Source of the DNA: Ruminiclostridium sp.
Lineage (GTDB): Bacteria; Bacillota; Clostridia; Oscillospirales; Ruminococcaceae
Assembly: GCA_017472865.1 (NCBI GenBank)
Contig: JAFUNV010000093.1
Coordinates: 1-51,076, forward strand
Direction of reading: 5' to 3'
DNA length: 51,076 bases
The position numbers and the translations under genes were made by a program. Shown here piece after piece: positions 15,578 through 26,425 of this stretch. Every line of letters begins with the position of its first letter. Positions within the stretch are counted from its first letter, which is position 1. The notes under the pieces were generated by a model. That model was not told where the DNA came from and ran no database searches. It saw only the letters and a program-made list of their open reading frames with translations.

Positions 15578-16558
15578 TTACTTGATTACAGGCTCGCCGC
15601 AGTTCTGGCAGAATGCATCGGAGTCTTTTACCTGATTACCGCAGTTGCGGCAGTAGGTCTTTACTTCATCATAGTTATATTCCTCTTCCTCTGCTGCGGG
15701 TGCTTCGGCAGGTGCCTCAGCGGGAGCTTCGGGAGCAGCTTCAGCAGGTGCTTCGGGCTGAACAGGTGCGGCAGGCTGAGCCTGAGCAAAGGAATCTGTC
15801 TCTACGGGAGGTACATATTCTGTTACAGGAAGCTGGGGCTTCTTGTTCTTGGAAACAACAACAATTACGATTACAACAATCGCAACTGCCAGTACAGCTC
15901 CCGCTATAATTAATGCAACAAGAGGGAAGCCGCCCTTCTTAAATTCTACTGTAAGGGTCTTTTCGCCGACCTCACCCATCATAACATCAAGGATATCCCA
16001 TGTTACATAAGTGCCGTCCTCGCTGATTGTACCGTTTGTGTCAAGGATTTCATAAGGTGCGGCAATACGGAAGGAGGTTGTCATCATACCGTTTGCGATA
16101 TATTCGTCCATATCGGAGCTTTCTTCAGCACTTGCTTCCTCACCTGTGAAGGTTACGGTAACCCTGAGCTTTCCGCCCTCTTCAACTATATTGTAGTCAA
16201 CCTCAGCGCCGCTGTTGTCATCATGCATTTCGTTGAGTTCTTCATAGCTTATATCCTTGTAATAGCGTAAGCCTATGTAGTTCTTGCCGTCTACGGTGTT
16301 TTCAATTGTTTCCTGTTCCCAGCCCTCATACTCCTCTGAGTCGGAGCTTTCCTGCATGGACTGGATAAAATCTTCCTTGGTCATTTCCATGGATTCCAGC
16401 ATGCTTTCTTCCATGGTAACGTCTGTGTAGGTTCTTACTGTGCCGTCCTCGTTGAATACCAGGCCTACCTCCATAGCAAGGCAGGAGCACATTGTCATCA
16501 GCGTGAATACTGTCAGCATAAGGACAGCAGCCGCTCTTTTAAGTCTTCTTCTGAACAT
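15578..16558 (-). CDS. LppM-like exported protein with transmembrane helix and C-terminal zinc ribbon
   Basis: A 326-residue protein. A signal-like N-terminus (about 1-26, ending MTMCSC, a poor lipobox) leads to an extracytoplasmic beta-rich, acidic domain (about 27-205) resembling LppM-type domains. A long valine/isoleucine/alanine-rich helix (about 209-236), a low-complexity Ala/Pro/Glu linker and a zinc ribbon with two CxNCG knuckles (about 302-322) follow. This predicts a sensor-like protein with its outer domain exported and its zinc ribbon inside. Function is unknown. The gene has its own promoter and a roughly 94-nt structured leader. Confidence 0.75.
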   Translation of the reverse strand: MFRRRLKRAAAVLMLTVFTLMTMCSCLAMEVGLVFNEDGTVRTYTDVTMEESMLESMEMTKEDFIQSMQESSDSEEYEGWEQETIENTVDGKNYIGLRYYKDISYEELNEMHDDNSGAEVDYNIVEEGGKLRVTVTFTGEEASAEESSDMDEYIANGMMTTSFRIAAPYEILDTNGTISEDGTYVTWDILDVMMGEVGEKTLTVEFKKGGFPLVALIIAGAVLAVAIVVIVIVVVSKNKKPQLPVTEYVPPVETDSFAQAQPAAPVQPEAPAEAAPEAPAEAPAEAPAAEEEEYNYDEVKTYCRNCGNQVKDSDAFCQNCGEPVIK

Positions 16559-16574
16559 TTTAATTTCCCCTTTT

Positions 16575-16652
16575 CATAAAGGCAACACCGCATAATTAAC
16601 GGCTTACGCCTTTGCTGTGCAGCCTAAAAATTTCAGGCTTTCTGTGCCTGTT
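16575..16652 (-). other. Structured 5' leader or small interspersed repeat upstream of the zinc-ribbon gene
   Basis: Between promoter and start codon the minus-strand RNA can form several short helices: AGCCT/AGGCT around a 9-nt loop, GGC-GTAA-GCC, and an outer AGGCA/TGCCT closing pair. The right boundary is the predicted transcription start. It could be a cis-regulatory leader or a small palindromic repeat; I cannot assign a known riboswitch class. Confidence 0.45.
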
Positions 16653-16658
16653 AGAAAA

Positions 16659-16687
16659 AATATAGCATATATTTGCACTTTTGTCAA
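16659..16687 (-). promoter_or_regulatory. SigA-type promoter for the zinc-ribbon gene
   Basis: On the minus strand, a perfect TTGACA and TATATT are 17 nt apart, about 95 nt upstream of the start codon. Confidence 0.75.
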
Positions 16688-16737
16688 TTAATTCGTAAAA
16701 AAATTACTTAAAATTGCTTAATTACAGATAAAATTAC

Positions 16738-16766
16738 TTGAAATTTTCTTTATAATATGATATAAT
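16738..16766 (+). promoter_or_regulatory. SigA-type promoter for gyrB
   Basis: TTGAAA and TATAAT are 17 nt apart, about 70 nt upstream of gyrB. The 5' UTR beyond it is very AT-rich. Confidence 0.75.
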
Positions 16767-16824
16767 GATTTATACTATTTAAAAATATATATATTATTAT
16801 GGCGTAAAGCTGTAATTTTAGTAA

Positions 16825-18825
<2,001 letters not shown>

Positions 18826-18882
18826 CAAGCGACAGTGCTTTTACAGTAAATATCAACAATAACTTTTATTTCAGGTATTAAA

Positions 18883-19260
18883 ATGAACTTTGAAGATAAC
18901 AACCAGAAGCAGATTGATAAGCTTGCTCGTATGGAGCAGGTTTACAGCGACAGCGAAAAACATGAATCTGTCATGGACAGGATAGAAGCTGCCGAAGAAG
19001 AGGATATCTGCGCTTTCCCCAGAAAGATTTTCAGAACTGTAATGTTCCTTATGTGGGGAGCGTGTATAATTGCGCTTCTTATGGGCGTCGGATTTACTAT
19101 TCCTCTCTGTGGGGCACTTTTCACCCTAGGTATTTTCTGCGCTCTTTCGGTAACCAAATTCTTGAAGGAAAAGAAGCTTGCCGACGCGATTATTTCCGCA
19201 GTCGTTGCCGTGGGTACTGTGGGACTTTCCGTTATTCTGCTTATAGGTAACCACTACTAA
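18883..19260 (+). CDS. Small membrane protein of unknown function
   Basis: A 125-residue protein. The first 45 residues are polar and charged (likely cytoplasmic, helical); three hydrophobic helices follow (about 47-66, 68-90 and 100-121) and the end is very short. I do not recognise the family. It lies 57 nt after gyrB and 22 nt before the next gene, so it probably belongs to the gyrB-gyrA transcript. Its ribosome site is weak (AGGT about 8 nt upstream of the ATG). Confidence 0.7.
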   Translation: MNFEDNNQKQIDKLARMEQVYSDSEKHESVMDRIEAAEEEDICAFPRKIFRTVMFLMWGACIIALLMGVGFTIPLCGALFTLGIFCALSVTKFLKEKKLADAIISAVVAVGTVGLSVILLIGNHY

Positions 19261-19282
19261 ATTTCCAAAAGGACAATTAAAA

Positions 19283-19903
19283 ATGGCAAAACTCTTTCAG
19301 ATTAAATTCGACGCACAGGCAGAAGAAATCGAATCCGCCTACAAGGCTTTTCAGACTAAATATGCTCTCAGAAAACGCATTATCTATACGGTAGTGTATC
19401 TGATTGTAATTGTGCTGGGCGTTGACCTTATAATTAAAAACTCAACCTCTCCCGCAGGTTATATTGCTACGGGTCTTGCGGCAGGTATACTCCTTTTCAA
19501 CTGGATAAAGCCTGTAACAATACGTAAGAAGCTGGTAAAGACCCTGTCCGAGCTTAATGATGAAACATATATCATGAGCTTTTATGACACAAAGCTGGAG
19601 ATTGAAACAATTATTGATAAATCCGCTCCCACCGAAACCGTTGCCATAACCCACACAGGTGTTTACACCGTAGAGGAAGGCAGTGAAGCGGAAAAGGAAA
19701 TGCCTGAGGGGGCAGGGGAGACGGAGGATATTCCGAAAACAGTTTATCAGCTTTCCGAAACCGATATCTGCTTTGAAGAAAAGAATAACCTGCTCATGCT
19801 TTTTGTAAACAGAGCCTATATTCATACAATCCCTGCCCGCTGTCTTTCCGAAAGCGAAAGGGAACAGGTGAGAAATTATTTCACCGAAAAGGGACTTTAC
19901 TGA
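19283..19903 (+). CDS. YcxB-like membrane protein
   Basis: A 206-residue protein with two adjacent transmembrane helices (about 33-50 and 57-73), followed by a mainly beta cytoplasmic domain and a closing SESEREQVRNYFTEKG segment. This matches the layout of YcxB-like proteins: two helices, then a PH-like beta domain with an acidic central loop. Function is unknown. It sits between gyrB and gyrA with short gaps, so it is likely co-transcribed with gyrase. Assignment rests on architecture only. Confidence 0.6.
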   Translation: MAKLFQIKFDAQAEEIESAYKAFQTKYALRKRIIYTVVYLIVIVLGVDLIIKNSTSPAGYIATGLAAGILLFNWIKPVTIRKKLVKTLSELNDETYIMSFYDTKLEIETIIDKSAPTETVAITHTGVYTVEEGSEAEKEMPEGAGETEDIPKTVYQLSETDICFEEKNNLLMLFVNRAYIHTIPARCLSESEREQVRNYFTEKGLY

Positions 19904-19977
19904 TTTTATAAACCTTCTCAATTAAGAGAATAATTTCAAATTATATTGACATTTTTAGAAAAAGGAAATATATCAAA

Positions 19978-22647
19978 ATGGAAAATATGGAAATACTTGA
20001 AAGTATTCACCCCGGTGAAAAGCTTTACGGCGTTGATATTGAAAAGGTAATGAGAAAATCCTTCCTTCAGTATTCTATGTCGGTTATCGTTTCCCGTGCG
20101 CTCCCCGATGTGCGTGACGGCTTAAAGCCTGTTCACCGCCGTATAATCTATACCATGGACGAGTCGGGCAATACTTTTGAAAAGCCCCACCGTAAGTGCG
20201 CTTACACCGTTGGTGAAGTGCTCGGTAAGTATCACCCCCACGGTGACGCTTCGGTTTACGACGCTATGGTACGTCTGGCACAGGATTTCTCTCTTCGTTA
20301 TCCTATGGTTGACGGTCACGGTAACTTCGGTTCGATAGACGGCGACCCGCCTGCTGCTTACCGATACACAGAAGCACGCCTTGCGAAGATTGCAGGGGAG
20401 ATGATGCGTGATATCGAAAAGGATACCGTAGACTTTACCACAAACTATGACGATAAATTAAAAGAACCTACCGTTCTCCCGTCAAGATTCCCAAATCTTC
20501 TTGTAAACGGCAGTACAGGTATCGCCGTAGGTATGGCTACAAATATCCCTCCCCATAATCTCCGTGAGGTTATTGACGCTATAAACGTCCTTATTGAGGA
20601 CAATGACGCGCCTATTGAGAAGATTATGGACTGTATAAAGGGTCCTGATTTCCCCACAGGCGGTATAATCATGGGTTATTCGGGCATACGCTCCGCTTAC
20701 TATACAGGCAGAGGTAAGATTATCCTCAGAGGCAGAGCCGAAATTGTTGAGGAAAAGACCCATACCAGAATTGTCATTACGGAAATTCCGTATATGGTAA
20801 ATAAAACTAAATTACTTGAAAATATTGGCATGCTTATGCGCGACAAGAGAATTGAGGGAATCTCAACTCTCCGTGATGAATCCGACAGAACAGGTATGAA
20901 GATTGTTATTGAGCTTAAGCGTGAAGCCAATGCTAACGTTGTACTCAATAAGCTTTATTCCTATACCCAGCTTCAGGATACCGTCGGCGTAATTATGCTT
21001 GCTATCGTGAACGGCGAACCGAAAATCCTTACCTTAAAGGAAATGCTCACCCACTATCTGGATTTCCAGAGAGATGTTATTGAACGCCGCACACGCTATG
21101 ACCTTGAAAAGGCAAGAAACAGAGCTCACCTCTTACAGGGCTTTATGCTTGCTATTGACAATATTGACGAAGTAATCGCTATTCTCCGTTCCAGCAAGAC
21201 AATCCCCGAAGGTAAGGAACGCCTTATGGAACGCTTCAAGGAAGCCGACCTTTCTCAGCTTCTTACCCGTGCAATGGGAGAAAAGTACAAGGATGTCAAG
21301 TTCGAACACACTATTGGTCTTTCCGAACAGCAGGCTGACGCTATCGTGCAGATGCGTCTCGGTCAGCTTACAGGTCTTGAACGTGAAAAGGTTGAAGGCG
21401 AGCTGGCTGAACTGATGGAAAAGATTCAGGAATTCATGGATATTCTTGCAGACAAAAGCAAGGCTTATGAAATTATCCGCGATGAGCTTGAGGTTATCAG
21501 AAAGAAGTATGGCGACGAAAGACGTACAAGCATCGAGCAGGTAAGCGGCGAGGTTGATATTGAAGACCTTATTCCTGTTGAAGAATCTGTTATCACATAT
21601 ACAAACTTAGGTTATGTAAAACGCCAGCCCGTGGAGGTTTACAATCTCCAGAAGCGCGGCGGCAAGGGTGTTTCGGGTATGAAGCAGCGTGAAGAGGATT
21701 TCGTTGAGAATGTATTTATTTCCTCCTCTCACGATAATATCCTGTTCATCACCAACCTCGGTAATATGTACAAACTTAAATGCTATGAAATCCCCGAGGG
21801 TTCACGCCAGAGCAGAGGTACAAACATCGTAAACCTCTTACAGCTCAGTGAAGGCGAGCGAGTGGCTTCTATGATTAAAACTGCGGATTTTGCCGAAAAT
21901 AAGTTCTTTATCTGTGTTACAAAATCAGGCAAAATCAAGCGTACTCCTCTTTCTGCTTTCAAGAATATCCGTAAGCATGGTCTGAGATGCATTACCCTTG
22001 CAGAAGGCGATGAAATTGCAGCGGCTCATCTTTCCGAAGGTGACAGCGGCGTGCTTGTGGCTACTCATAACGGTATGGCTATCTGCTTCTGGGAAACAAA
22101 AATCAGAAGCATGGGCAGAACCGCTCAGGGTGTAAGAGCTATAAAGCTTCGTGAAGGCGACTATGTTGTAGGCGCAACAAAGGCTTATGACGAAAATATG
22201 ACTATCCTCACCATTACTGAGGACGGTTACGGCAGAAGAACCGCTCTCACAAAGTATCCTATGCGTAACCGTGGTGGATACGGTGTTCTTAACTACAAGA
22301 CCGAAAAGGGCAGAGGTCACGTTGTAGGTATCCGTGCTCTGGGTGCTGACGACGACGTTATCCTTATCAGCTCTGACGGCGTAATCATCAGAATCCGTGC
22401 AAATGACATCAATCCATCCAGCCGTTACGGTCTCGGTGTCCGCGTAATGCGTCTTTCCGAGGAAGGCAAGGTTGTGGCATTCACTCGTACCGAGCATGAT
22501 GAATCGGAAGAAACCGAAGCAGTTGAACAGGCTGACGAAGCTGAGCTTCTTGCGGCTGAGGCTGAAGAAGCAAATGAAGTTATAGTTGATGAAGAACCTG
22601 ACGATGAGGACGAAGGTTCTGAAGCTGACGAAACTGACGAAGAATAA
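19978..22647 (+). CDS. gyrA: DNA gyrase subunit A
   Basis: The breakage-reunion subunit of gyrase, 889 residues. The catalytic tyrosine is Tyr130 in [10 protein letters not shown], and the GyrA box QKRGGKG near residue 560 marks it as gyrase rather than topoisomerase IV. Six beta-pinwheel blades follow. The last 50 or so residues are a long Glu/Asp/Ala tail. In the quinolone-determining region [10 protein letters not shown], Ala91 occupies the position of E. coli Ser83 while Asp95 matches Asp87. ATG 19978 has AAAGGAAA upstream. A 9-bp hairpin follows the stop. Confidence 0.97.
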   Translation: MENMEILESIHPGEKLYGVDIEKVMRKSFLQYSMSVIVSRALPDVRDGLKPVHRRIIYTMDESGNTFEKPHRKCAYTVGEVLGKYHPHGDASVYDAMVRLAQDFSLRYPMVDGHGNFGSIDGDPPAAYRYTEARLAKIAGEMMRDIEKDTVDFTTNYDDKLKEPTVLPSRFPNLLVNGSTGIAVGMATNIPPHNLREVIDAINVLIEDNDAPIEKIMDCIKGPDFPTGGIIMGYSGIRSAYYTGRGKIILRGRAEIVEEKTHTRIVITEIPYMVNKTKLLENIGMLMRDKRIEGISTLRDESDRTGMKIVIELKREANANVVLNKLYSYTQLQDTVGVIMLAIVNGEPKILTLKEMLTHYLDFQRDVIERRTRYDLEKARNRAHLLQGFMLAIDNIDEVIAILRSSKTIPEGKERLMERFKEADLSQLLTRAMGEKYKDVKFEHTIGLSEQQADAIVQMRLGQLTGLEREKVEGELAELMEKIQEFMDILADKSKAYEIIRDELEVIRKKYGDERRTSIEQVSGEVDIEDLIPVEESVITYTNLGYVKRQPVEVYNLQKRGGKGVSGMKQREEDFVENVFISSSHDNILFITNLGNMYKLKCYEIPEGSRQSRGTNIVNLLQLSEGERVASMIKTADFAENKFFICVTKSGKIKRTPLSAFKNIRKHGLRCITLAEGDEIAAAHLSEGDSGVLVATHNGMAICFWETKIRSMGRTAQGVRAIKLREGDYVVGATKAYDENMTILTITEDGYGRRTALTKYPMRNRGGYGVLNYKTEKGRGHVVGIRALGADDDVILISSDGVIIRIRANDINPSSRYGLGVRVMRLSEEGKVVAFTRTEHDESEETEAVEQADEAELLAAEAEEANEVIVDEEPDDEDEGSEADETDEE

Positions 22648-22663
22648 AATTAAATAAATTCAA

Positions 22664-22696
22664 GTTCGGCGGTACAGATTTTTCTTTCCGCCGAAC
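22664..22696 (+). terminator. Hairpin after gyrA, possible weak terminator
   Basis: GTTCGGCGG and CCGCCGAAC pair perfectly over 9 bp around a 15-nt T-rich loop. No T tract follows, so termination is uncertain; it could instead protect the mRNA 3' end. Confidence 0.5.
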
Positions 22697-22722
22697 CATT
22701 TCATAATAGTGTTCACTATGAA

Positions 22723-22738
22723 TGTTCCACGTGGAACA
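22723..22738. promoter_or_regulatory. parS site, perfect palindrome
   Basis: TGTTCCACGTGGAACA, a 16-bp palindrome extended to 20 bp by flanking AA/TT. It matches the universal ParB-binding parS consensus. It lies between gyrA and the next gene, where an unrelated coding constraint is absent. Confidence 0.9.
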
Positions 22739-22778
22739 TTCCCGTGTACACCTTTTATGAACAGAAAGGAAAATGATT

Positions 22779-23087
22779 ATGGCAACAACTTTAAATGAGC
22801 TTATAGGCAAAACCGTACTTGTAGGTATTGCCCATGTTGACGAAAAAGGCAAGCTGCTCGGCCGTTCACAGTATTTTGGTACTGTCGTAAAGGCAGACCC
22901 TAAGGAGGGTGTAGTTCTTGCCCGCCACGGTATAAATGACTTTTCAGCTCCTCTTCCGCCTTTTCCTGAACAGTATATTCCTGCTAAAAAGGGTATATAC
23001 ACTCTTCAGTCCAATGGTATGAAGGTTAAAGACCCCGATTATACCTGTACATGGAAGCTGAGAAGCACGCCTATTGATAAAAAGTAA
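22779..23087 (+). CDS. Small hypothetical protein between gyrA and mnmG
   Basis: A 102-residue soluble, beta-rich protein that I do not recognise. It begins LNELIGKTVLVGIAHVDEKG and contains FGTVVKADPKEGVVLARHG followed by LPPFPEQYIPAKKGIYTL. This pattern suggests a small SH3-like or beta-barrel fold, but that is only an impression. The start is ATG 22779 because AAAGG lies 9 nt upstream; ATG 22773 is too close to it. A perfect parS site lies 40 nt upstream, and mnmG starts 18 nt after the stop, so it is probably co-transcribed with mnmG. Confidence 0.75.
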   Translation: MATTLNELIGKTVLVGIAHVDEKGKLLGRSQYFGTVVKADPKEGVVLARHGINDFSAPLPPFPEQYIPAKKGIYTLQSNGMKVKDPDYTCTWKLRSTPIDKK

Positions 23088-23105
23088 CTCTCGGGAGGAA
23101 TCTTT

Positions 23106-24983
23106 ATTTATAACGTTAGTAATTATGATGTTATCGTAGTCGGAGCAGGTCACGCAGGCTGTGAAGCGGCTCTTGCAGCAGCAAGACTTGGTAAAAAAAC
23201 CGCTGTTTTTGTACTCTCTCTCGATACCATTGCAAATATGCCCTGTAATCCCTGTATCGGCGGCTCTGCAAAGGGTCAGCTTGTGTGTGAAATTGACGCT
23301 CTTGGCGGGGAAATGGGCAAGGCGGCAGACGCAACCTTTCTTCAGTCAAGAATACTGAACAAGGGCAAGGGGCCTGCTGTTCATTCTTTACGTGTTCAGT
23401 CGGACAGAATGAAATATCATGCTTATATGAAGCAGGTTCTGGAAAAAGAGCCTCTTCTTGATGTAAAACAGGGTGAGGTTACCGAAATCTGCGTTGAAAA
23501 TGACAAAGTAACCGGTATCCGCACCCGACTCGGCGCTTTTTACGGCGCAAAGGCTGTAATTATCACAACAGGTACTTATCTTAACGGTGAAATACATATC
23601 GGTGAGCTGAGTTATGCCTGTGGTCCTGATAATGTTGCACCCGCAATACCTCTCACCGAAAGTCTCAAAAAACTGGGACTTGATATAAGACGTTTCAAGA
23701 CAGGTACACCTGCACGTGTTCATAAGCGTTCCATTGATTTTTCTGTTATGGAAGAGCAGTGCGGAGATGAAGAAATTATTCCTTTTTCTTTTGATAATGA
23801 ACTGCCGCTGGAAAACAAGGTAAAATGCTATGTAACATATACAAATCATGAAACTCACAAGGTTATCCTTGATAATCTCCACCGTTCGCCCCTTTACTCG
23901 GGACGTATTCATGGAGTTGGTCCCAGATATTGCCCCAGTATTGAGGATAAAATCGTGCGTTTCAGTGATAAGGAGCGTCATCAGCTCTTCGTAGAACCTA
24001 TGGGACTGGACACAGACGAATACTATTTACAAGGTATGTCCACCTCACTACCCGAAGATGTACAGATAAAGTTTCTGCGTACTATCAAGGGTCTTGAAAA
24101 TGTTGAGATTATGCGCCCTGCTTATGCTATTGAGTATGACTGCTGTAATCCGCTTGAGCTTTACGCAAGTCTTGAATTCAAAAAAATCAAGGGTCTTTTC
24201 GGAGCAGGACAGTTCAACTGTACCTCGGGTTATGAAGAGGCGGCGGCACAGGGTCTTATTGCAGGTGTAAATGCAGTACGTGGAATTGAAGGTAAAACTC
24301 CTTTTATTCTCGACCGTGCAAGTTCTTATATTGGTACTCTTATTGATGACTTGGTAACAAAGGGTTGTGTTGAGCCTTACCGAATGATGACCAGCCGAAG
24401 CGAATACCGTCTTATTCTTCGTCAGGACAATGCTCCCGAAAGACTCACCGAATACGGCAGGGAAATAGGTCTAATCAATGACGAAAGATATGCAAAATTC
24501 AAGGAAATGATGCAGAAGGTAAGCGATGAGACAGAAAGAATCCGCCGCACCACTGTTCATGTGACCGATGAGCTTAATAAAATGCTGGAAGAGAAGGGTA
24601 CTTCTCCTCTTACTCACGGCATAAAATTCATTGAACTTCTGAAGCGTCCGCAGGTCGGCTATAATGACATCAGACCCTTTGATAAATGGGCGCCTGAGCT
24701 TACCCCCGATATTGTCAGCAAAATTGAAATCAATGTCAAGTACGAGGGTTATATCAAGACCCAGCAGGCACAGATTAAGGAAATGCGCCGTCTGGAAAAC
24801 AAGCTTTTGCCCACGGATATTGATTATAAGACCGTCAGTGGTTTGAGACTTGAAGCTCAGGAAAAATTAAACAAACATAAGCCGCTTAATATCGGACAGG
24901 CGGGGCGTATTTCGGGTGTTAACCCCGCGGACGTTTCCGTACTTCTTATATGGCTTGCGGCGAAAGGCAATAATGATGATTGA
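23106..24983 (+). CDS. mnmG: tRNA uridine-5-carboxymethylaminomethyl modification enzyme MnmG (GidA), apparent ATT start
   Basis: An FAD enzyme that, with MnmE, makes the cmnm5 modification at the wobble uridine of several tRNAs. The FAD motif VVGAGHAGCEAALAAARLG is at residues about 11-29, and the NPCIGGSAKGQL, MGKAADATFLQSR and GTYLNGEIHIGE blocks follow. The first ATG in frame (23238) lies after the FAD motif and would abolish it. From the preceding stop to that ATG there is no ATG, GTG or TTG. ATT at 23106 lies 7 nt after GGAGG and gives 625 residues, the normal family length. rsmG overlaps its end. Confidence 0.93.
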   Translation: MYNVSNYDVIVVGAGHAGCEAALAAARLGKKTAVFVLSLDTIANMPCNPCIGGSAKGQLVCEIDALGGEMGKAADATFLQSRILNKGKGPAVHSLRVQSDRMKYHAYMKQVLEKEPLLDVKQGEVTEICVENDKVTGIRTRLGAFYGAKAVIITTGTYLNGEIHIGELSYACGPDNVAPAIPLTESLKKLGLDIRRFKTGTPARVHKRSIDFSVMEEQCGDEEIIPFSFDNELPLENKVKCYVTYTNHETHKVILDNLHRSPLYSGRIHGVGPRYCPSIEDKIVRFSDKERHQLFVEPMGLDTDEYYLQGMSTSLPEDVQIKFLRTIKGLENVEIMRPAYAIEYDCCNPLELYASLEFKKIKGLFGAGQFNCTSGYEEAAAQGLIAGVNAVRGIEGKTPFILDRASSYIGTLIDDLVTKGCVEPYRMMTSRSEYRLILRQDNAPERLTEYGREIGLINDERYAKFKEMMQKVSDETERIRRTTVHVTDELNKMLEEKGTSPLTHGIKFIELLKRPQVGYNDIRPFDKWAPELTPDIVSKIEINVKYEGYIKTQQAQIKEMRRLENKLLPTDIDYKTVSGLRLEAQEKLNKHKPLNIGQAGRISGVNPADVSVLLIWLAAKGNNDD

Positions 24984-25662
24984 TACTTTTAAAAATGTGG
25001 GACTGGTTATTACTCCTGAACAGGAACAACAGCTGAAAACTCTTATGGAGTTCATGTTGGAGTATAATAAGAACGTTAATCTCACCCGTATTACCGAATA
25101 TAATGAAATAATCGAAAAGCACTATATTGACAGCATTCTGCCACTGACAATGGTAGATGTTCCACGTGGAACATATTGTGCCGATATAGGAACAGGAGCA
25201 GGATTTCCGTCCCTGCCTATGAACATTTACCGTCCCGACCTTAAATTCACGCTGATTGACAGTCTCGGAAAAAGAATAACATATCTCGACCTTGCCTGTG
25301 AAAAAATCGGTATTAAATGCAGAACTATTCACGCCAGAAGTGAAGAAGCGGCAAAAAAAACCGAACTTCGTGAGAAATTCGGGTTCGTTACTGCGAGAGC
25401 AGTTGCGGCTCTTAATGTTCTTTGTGAATACTGTCTGCCTTACGTTGAAAAGGGCGGAGTATTTGCAGCACTTAAAGGTGCGGAAGATGAATGCAACCTG
25501 GCGGAAAATGCAATAAAAAAACTGGGCGGAGAAATCGAAAAGGTAGTCAAATATCAGCTCCCATGTGGTGATAACCGCAATCTTGTTATTATAAGAAAAG
25601 TCAGTGAAACACCAAAAAATTATCCCAGAGCAGGCGGTGTAATTGCAAAACGTCCATTGTAA
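24973..25662 (+). CDS. rsmG: 16S rRNA (guanine527-N7)-methyltransferase RsmG (GidB)
   Basis: A 229-residue SAM-dependent methyltransferase acting on G527 of 16S rRNA. The N-terminal YNKNVNLTRITEYNEIIEKHYIDSI, the SAM-binding ADIGTGAGFPSLPMNI, LIDSLGKRITYL and VTARAVAALNVL motifs are all present. It overlaps mnmG by 11 nt with AAAGG before the tandem ATGs. A perfect parS site is embedded in its coding sequence (codons for VPRGT just before the SAM loop). Usually noc/parA/parB follow rsmG in Firmicutes; here a Wzz-like gene follows instead. Confidence 0.95.
   Translation: MMIDTFKNVGLVITPEQEQQLKTLMEFMLEYNKNVNLTRITEYNEIIEKHYIDSILPLTMVDVPRGTYCADIGTGAGFPSLPMNIYRPDLKFTLIDSLGKRITYLDLACEKIGIKCRTIHARSEEAAKKTELREKFGFVTARAVAALNVLCEYCLPYVEKGGVFAALKGAEDECNLAENAIKKLGGEIEKVVKYQLPCGDNRNLVIIRKVSETPKNYPRAGGVIAKRPL
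25158..25173. promoter_or_regulatory. parS site inside rsmG, perfect palindrome
   Basis: The same 16-bp TGTTCCACGTGGAACA as the site near gyrA, now within codons of rsmG. An exact second copy 2.4 kb away argues strongly for ParB binding. Confidence 0.9.
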
Positions 25663-25723
25663 ATCAATATGTTGTATATTATCTTAAATAAGAACGCTAT
25701 ATATTGAAAAAGGAGGGAATTTT

Positions 25724-26383
25724 CTGAAAAACAACAGCTTTAAAAAATTACTGCGTACCATAAGCAGAAACTGGAGAATGTTTCTCGTTGTAATAATTCT
25801 TACTACAATTTCAGCCTATCTTCTCTCCGCCTATGGACTTACAAAGCACTATGTAACTACTGCTGAAATCTATATTGAAAGTCTCGATGACCAATCAGCA
25901 GTACAGAAGGCAACTACCTGTCAGCTTCTTTTCACAAGTCCTCAGATGTACGACACCATTAACGAATATCTGGAAATAGGTTTCTCTTATGCAGAATATG
26001 AGAAAATGATAAAGGTGGAGCAGGTGAAGGGAACACAGCTTCTCAGAATAAAAACCGATTGTGACAATTCCGCCGCTTCTTATAAGCTGATGCAGCTTTA
26101 TCTCGAACATATCCCCGAGGTAATTGAAAATTACAAGGAAAACGCAACTTACAAAATTGTAAGAAATCCCGAAGAGCCTTCACAGCCTTCATTCCCAAAT
26201 GATATGATATTCACCGTTTGCGGTGCTTCACTGGGCTTTATAATTTCTCTGGTGGGAGTTATAGTTATATGGAAGATGGATAACACAATCACCGCCGATG
26301 ATGATATCACGGAAATGTTTGATATAGCATTACTGGGTGAGCTGCCCGACTTTGATAATGAAATAGACTATCTGGGAAGATAG
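25724..26383 (+). CDS. Wzz/YveK-type polysaccharide co-polymerase-like membrane protein, apparent CTG start
   Basis: A 219-residue protein with two transmembrane helices, near residues 19-38 and 158-180. An outer helical domain lies between them and the family-typical Pro-rich EEPSQPSFPND lies before helix 2. This is the layout of chain-length regulators and co-polymerases of capsule or exopolysaccharide synthesis; no tyrosine kinase partner is adjacent. The first ATG (25778) would start inside helix 1 and remove the basic N-terminus. A CTG at 25724 lies 6 nt after AGGAGGG and restores the usual N-terminal region. No polysaccharide genes adjoin it. Confidence 0.78.
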   Translation: MKNNSFKKLLRTISRNWRMFLVVIILTTISAYLLSAYGLTKHYVTTAEIYIESLDDQSAVQKATTCQLLFTSPQMYDTINEYLEIGFSYAEYEKMIKVEQVKGTQLLRIKTDCDNSAASYKLMQLYLEHIPEVIENYKENATYKIVRNPEEPSQPSFPNDMIFTVCGASLGFIISLVGVIVIWKMDNTITADDDITEMFDIALLGELPDFDNEIDYLGR

Positions 26384-26397
26384 TTCCACGTAGAAAA
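26382..26397. promoter_or_regulatory. Degenerate parS-like site 3
   Basis: AGTTCCACGTAGAAAA matches 13 of 16 positions of the window's perfect parS sites. It lies just after the Wzz-like stop codon and overlaps the start of the terminator. Confidence 0.45.
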
Positions 26398-26425
26398 AAC
26401 GCAAGGAAAAATCCTTGCGTTTTTG
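26394..26425. terminator. Bidirectional terminator
   Basis: ACGCAAGGA and TCCTTGCGT form a perfect 9-bp stem with a 4-nt loop, flanked by A and T runs on both sides. It serves the convergent Wzz-like and hydrolase genes. Confidence 0.9.

Noticed and set aside
15690-15790. Ala/Pro/Glu codon repeats in the zinc-ribbon gene as a tandem-repeat or CRISPR element
   Set aside because: It is a low-complexity protein linker; units are short and in frame, with no spacers.
22500-22647. Repetitive GAA/GAC-rich end of gyrA as a frameshifted read-through
   Set aside because: The frame stays open to a clean stop, and acidic GyrA tails occur in other bacteria.
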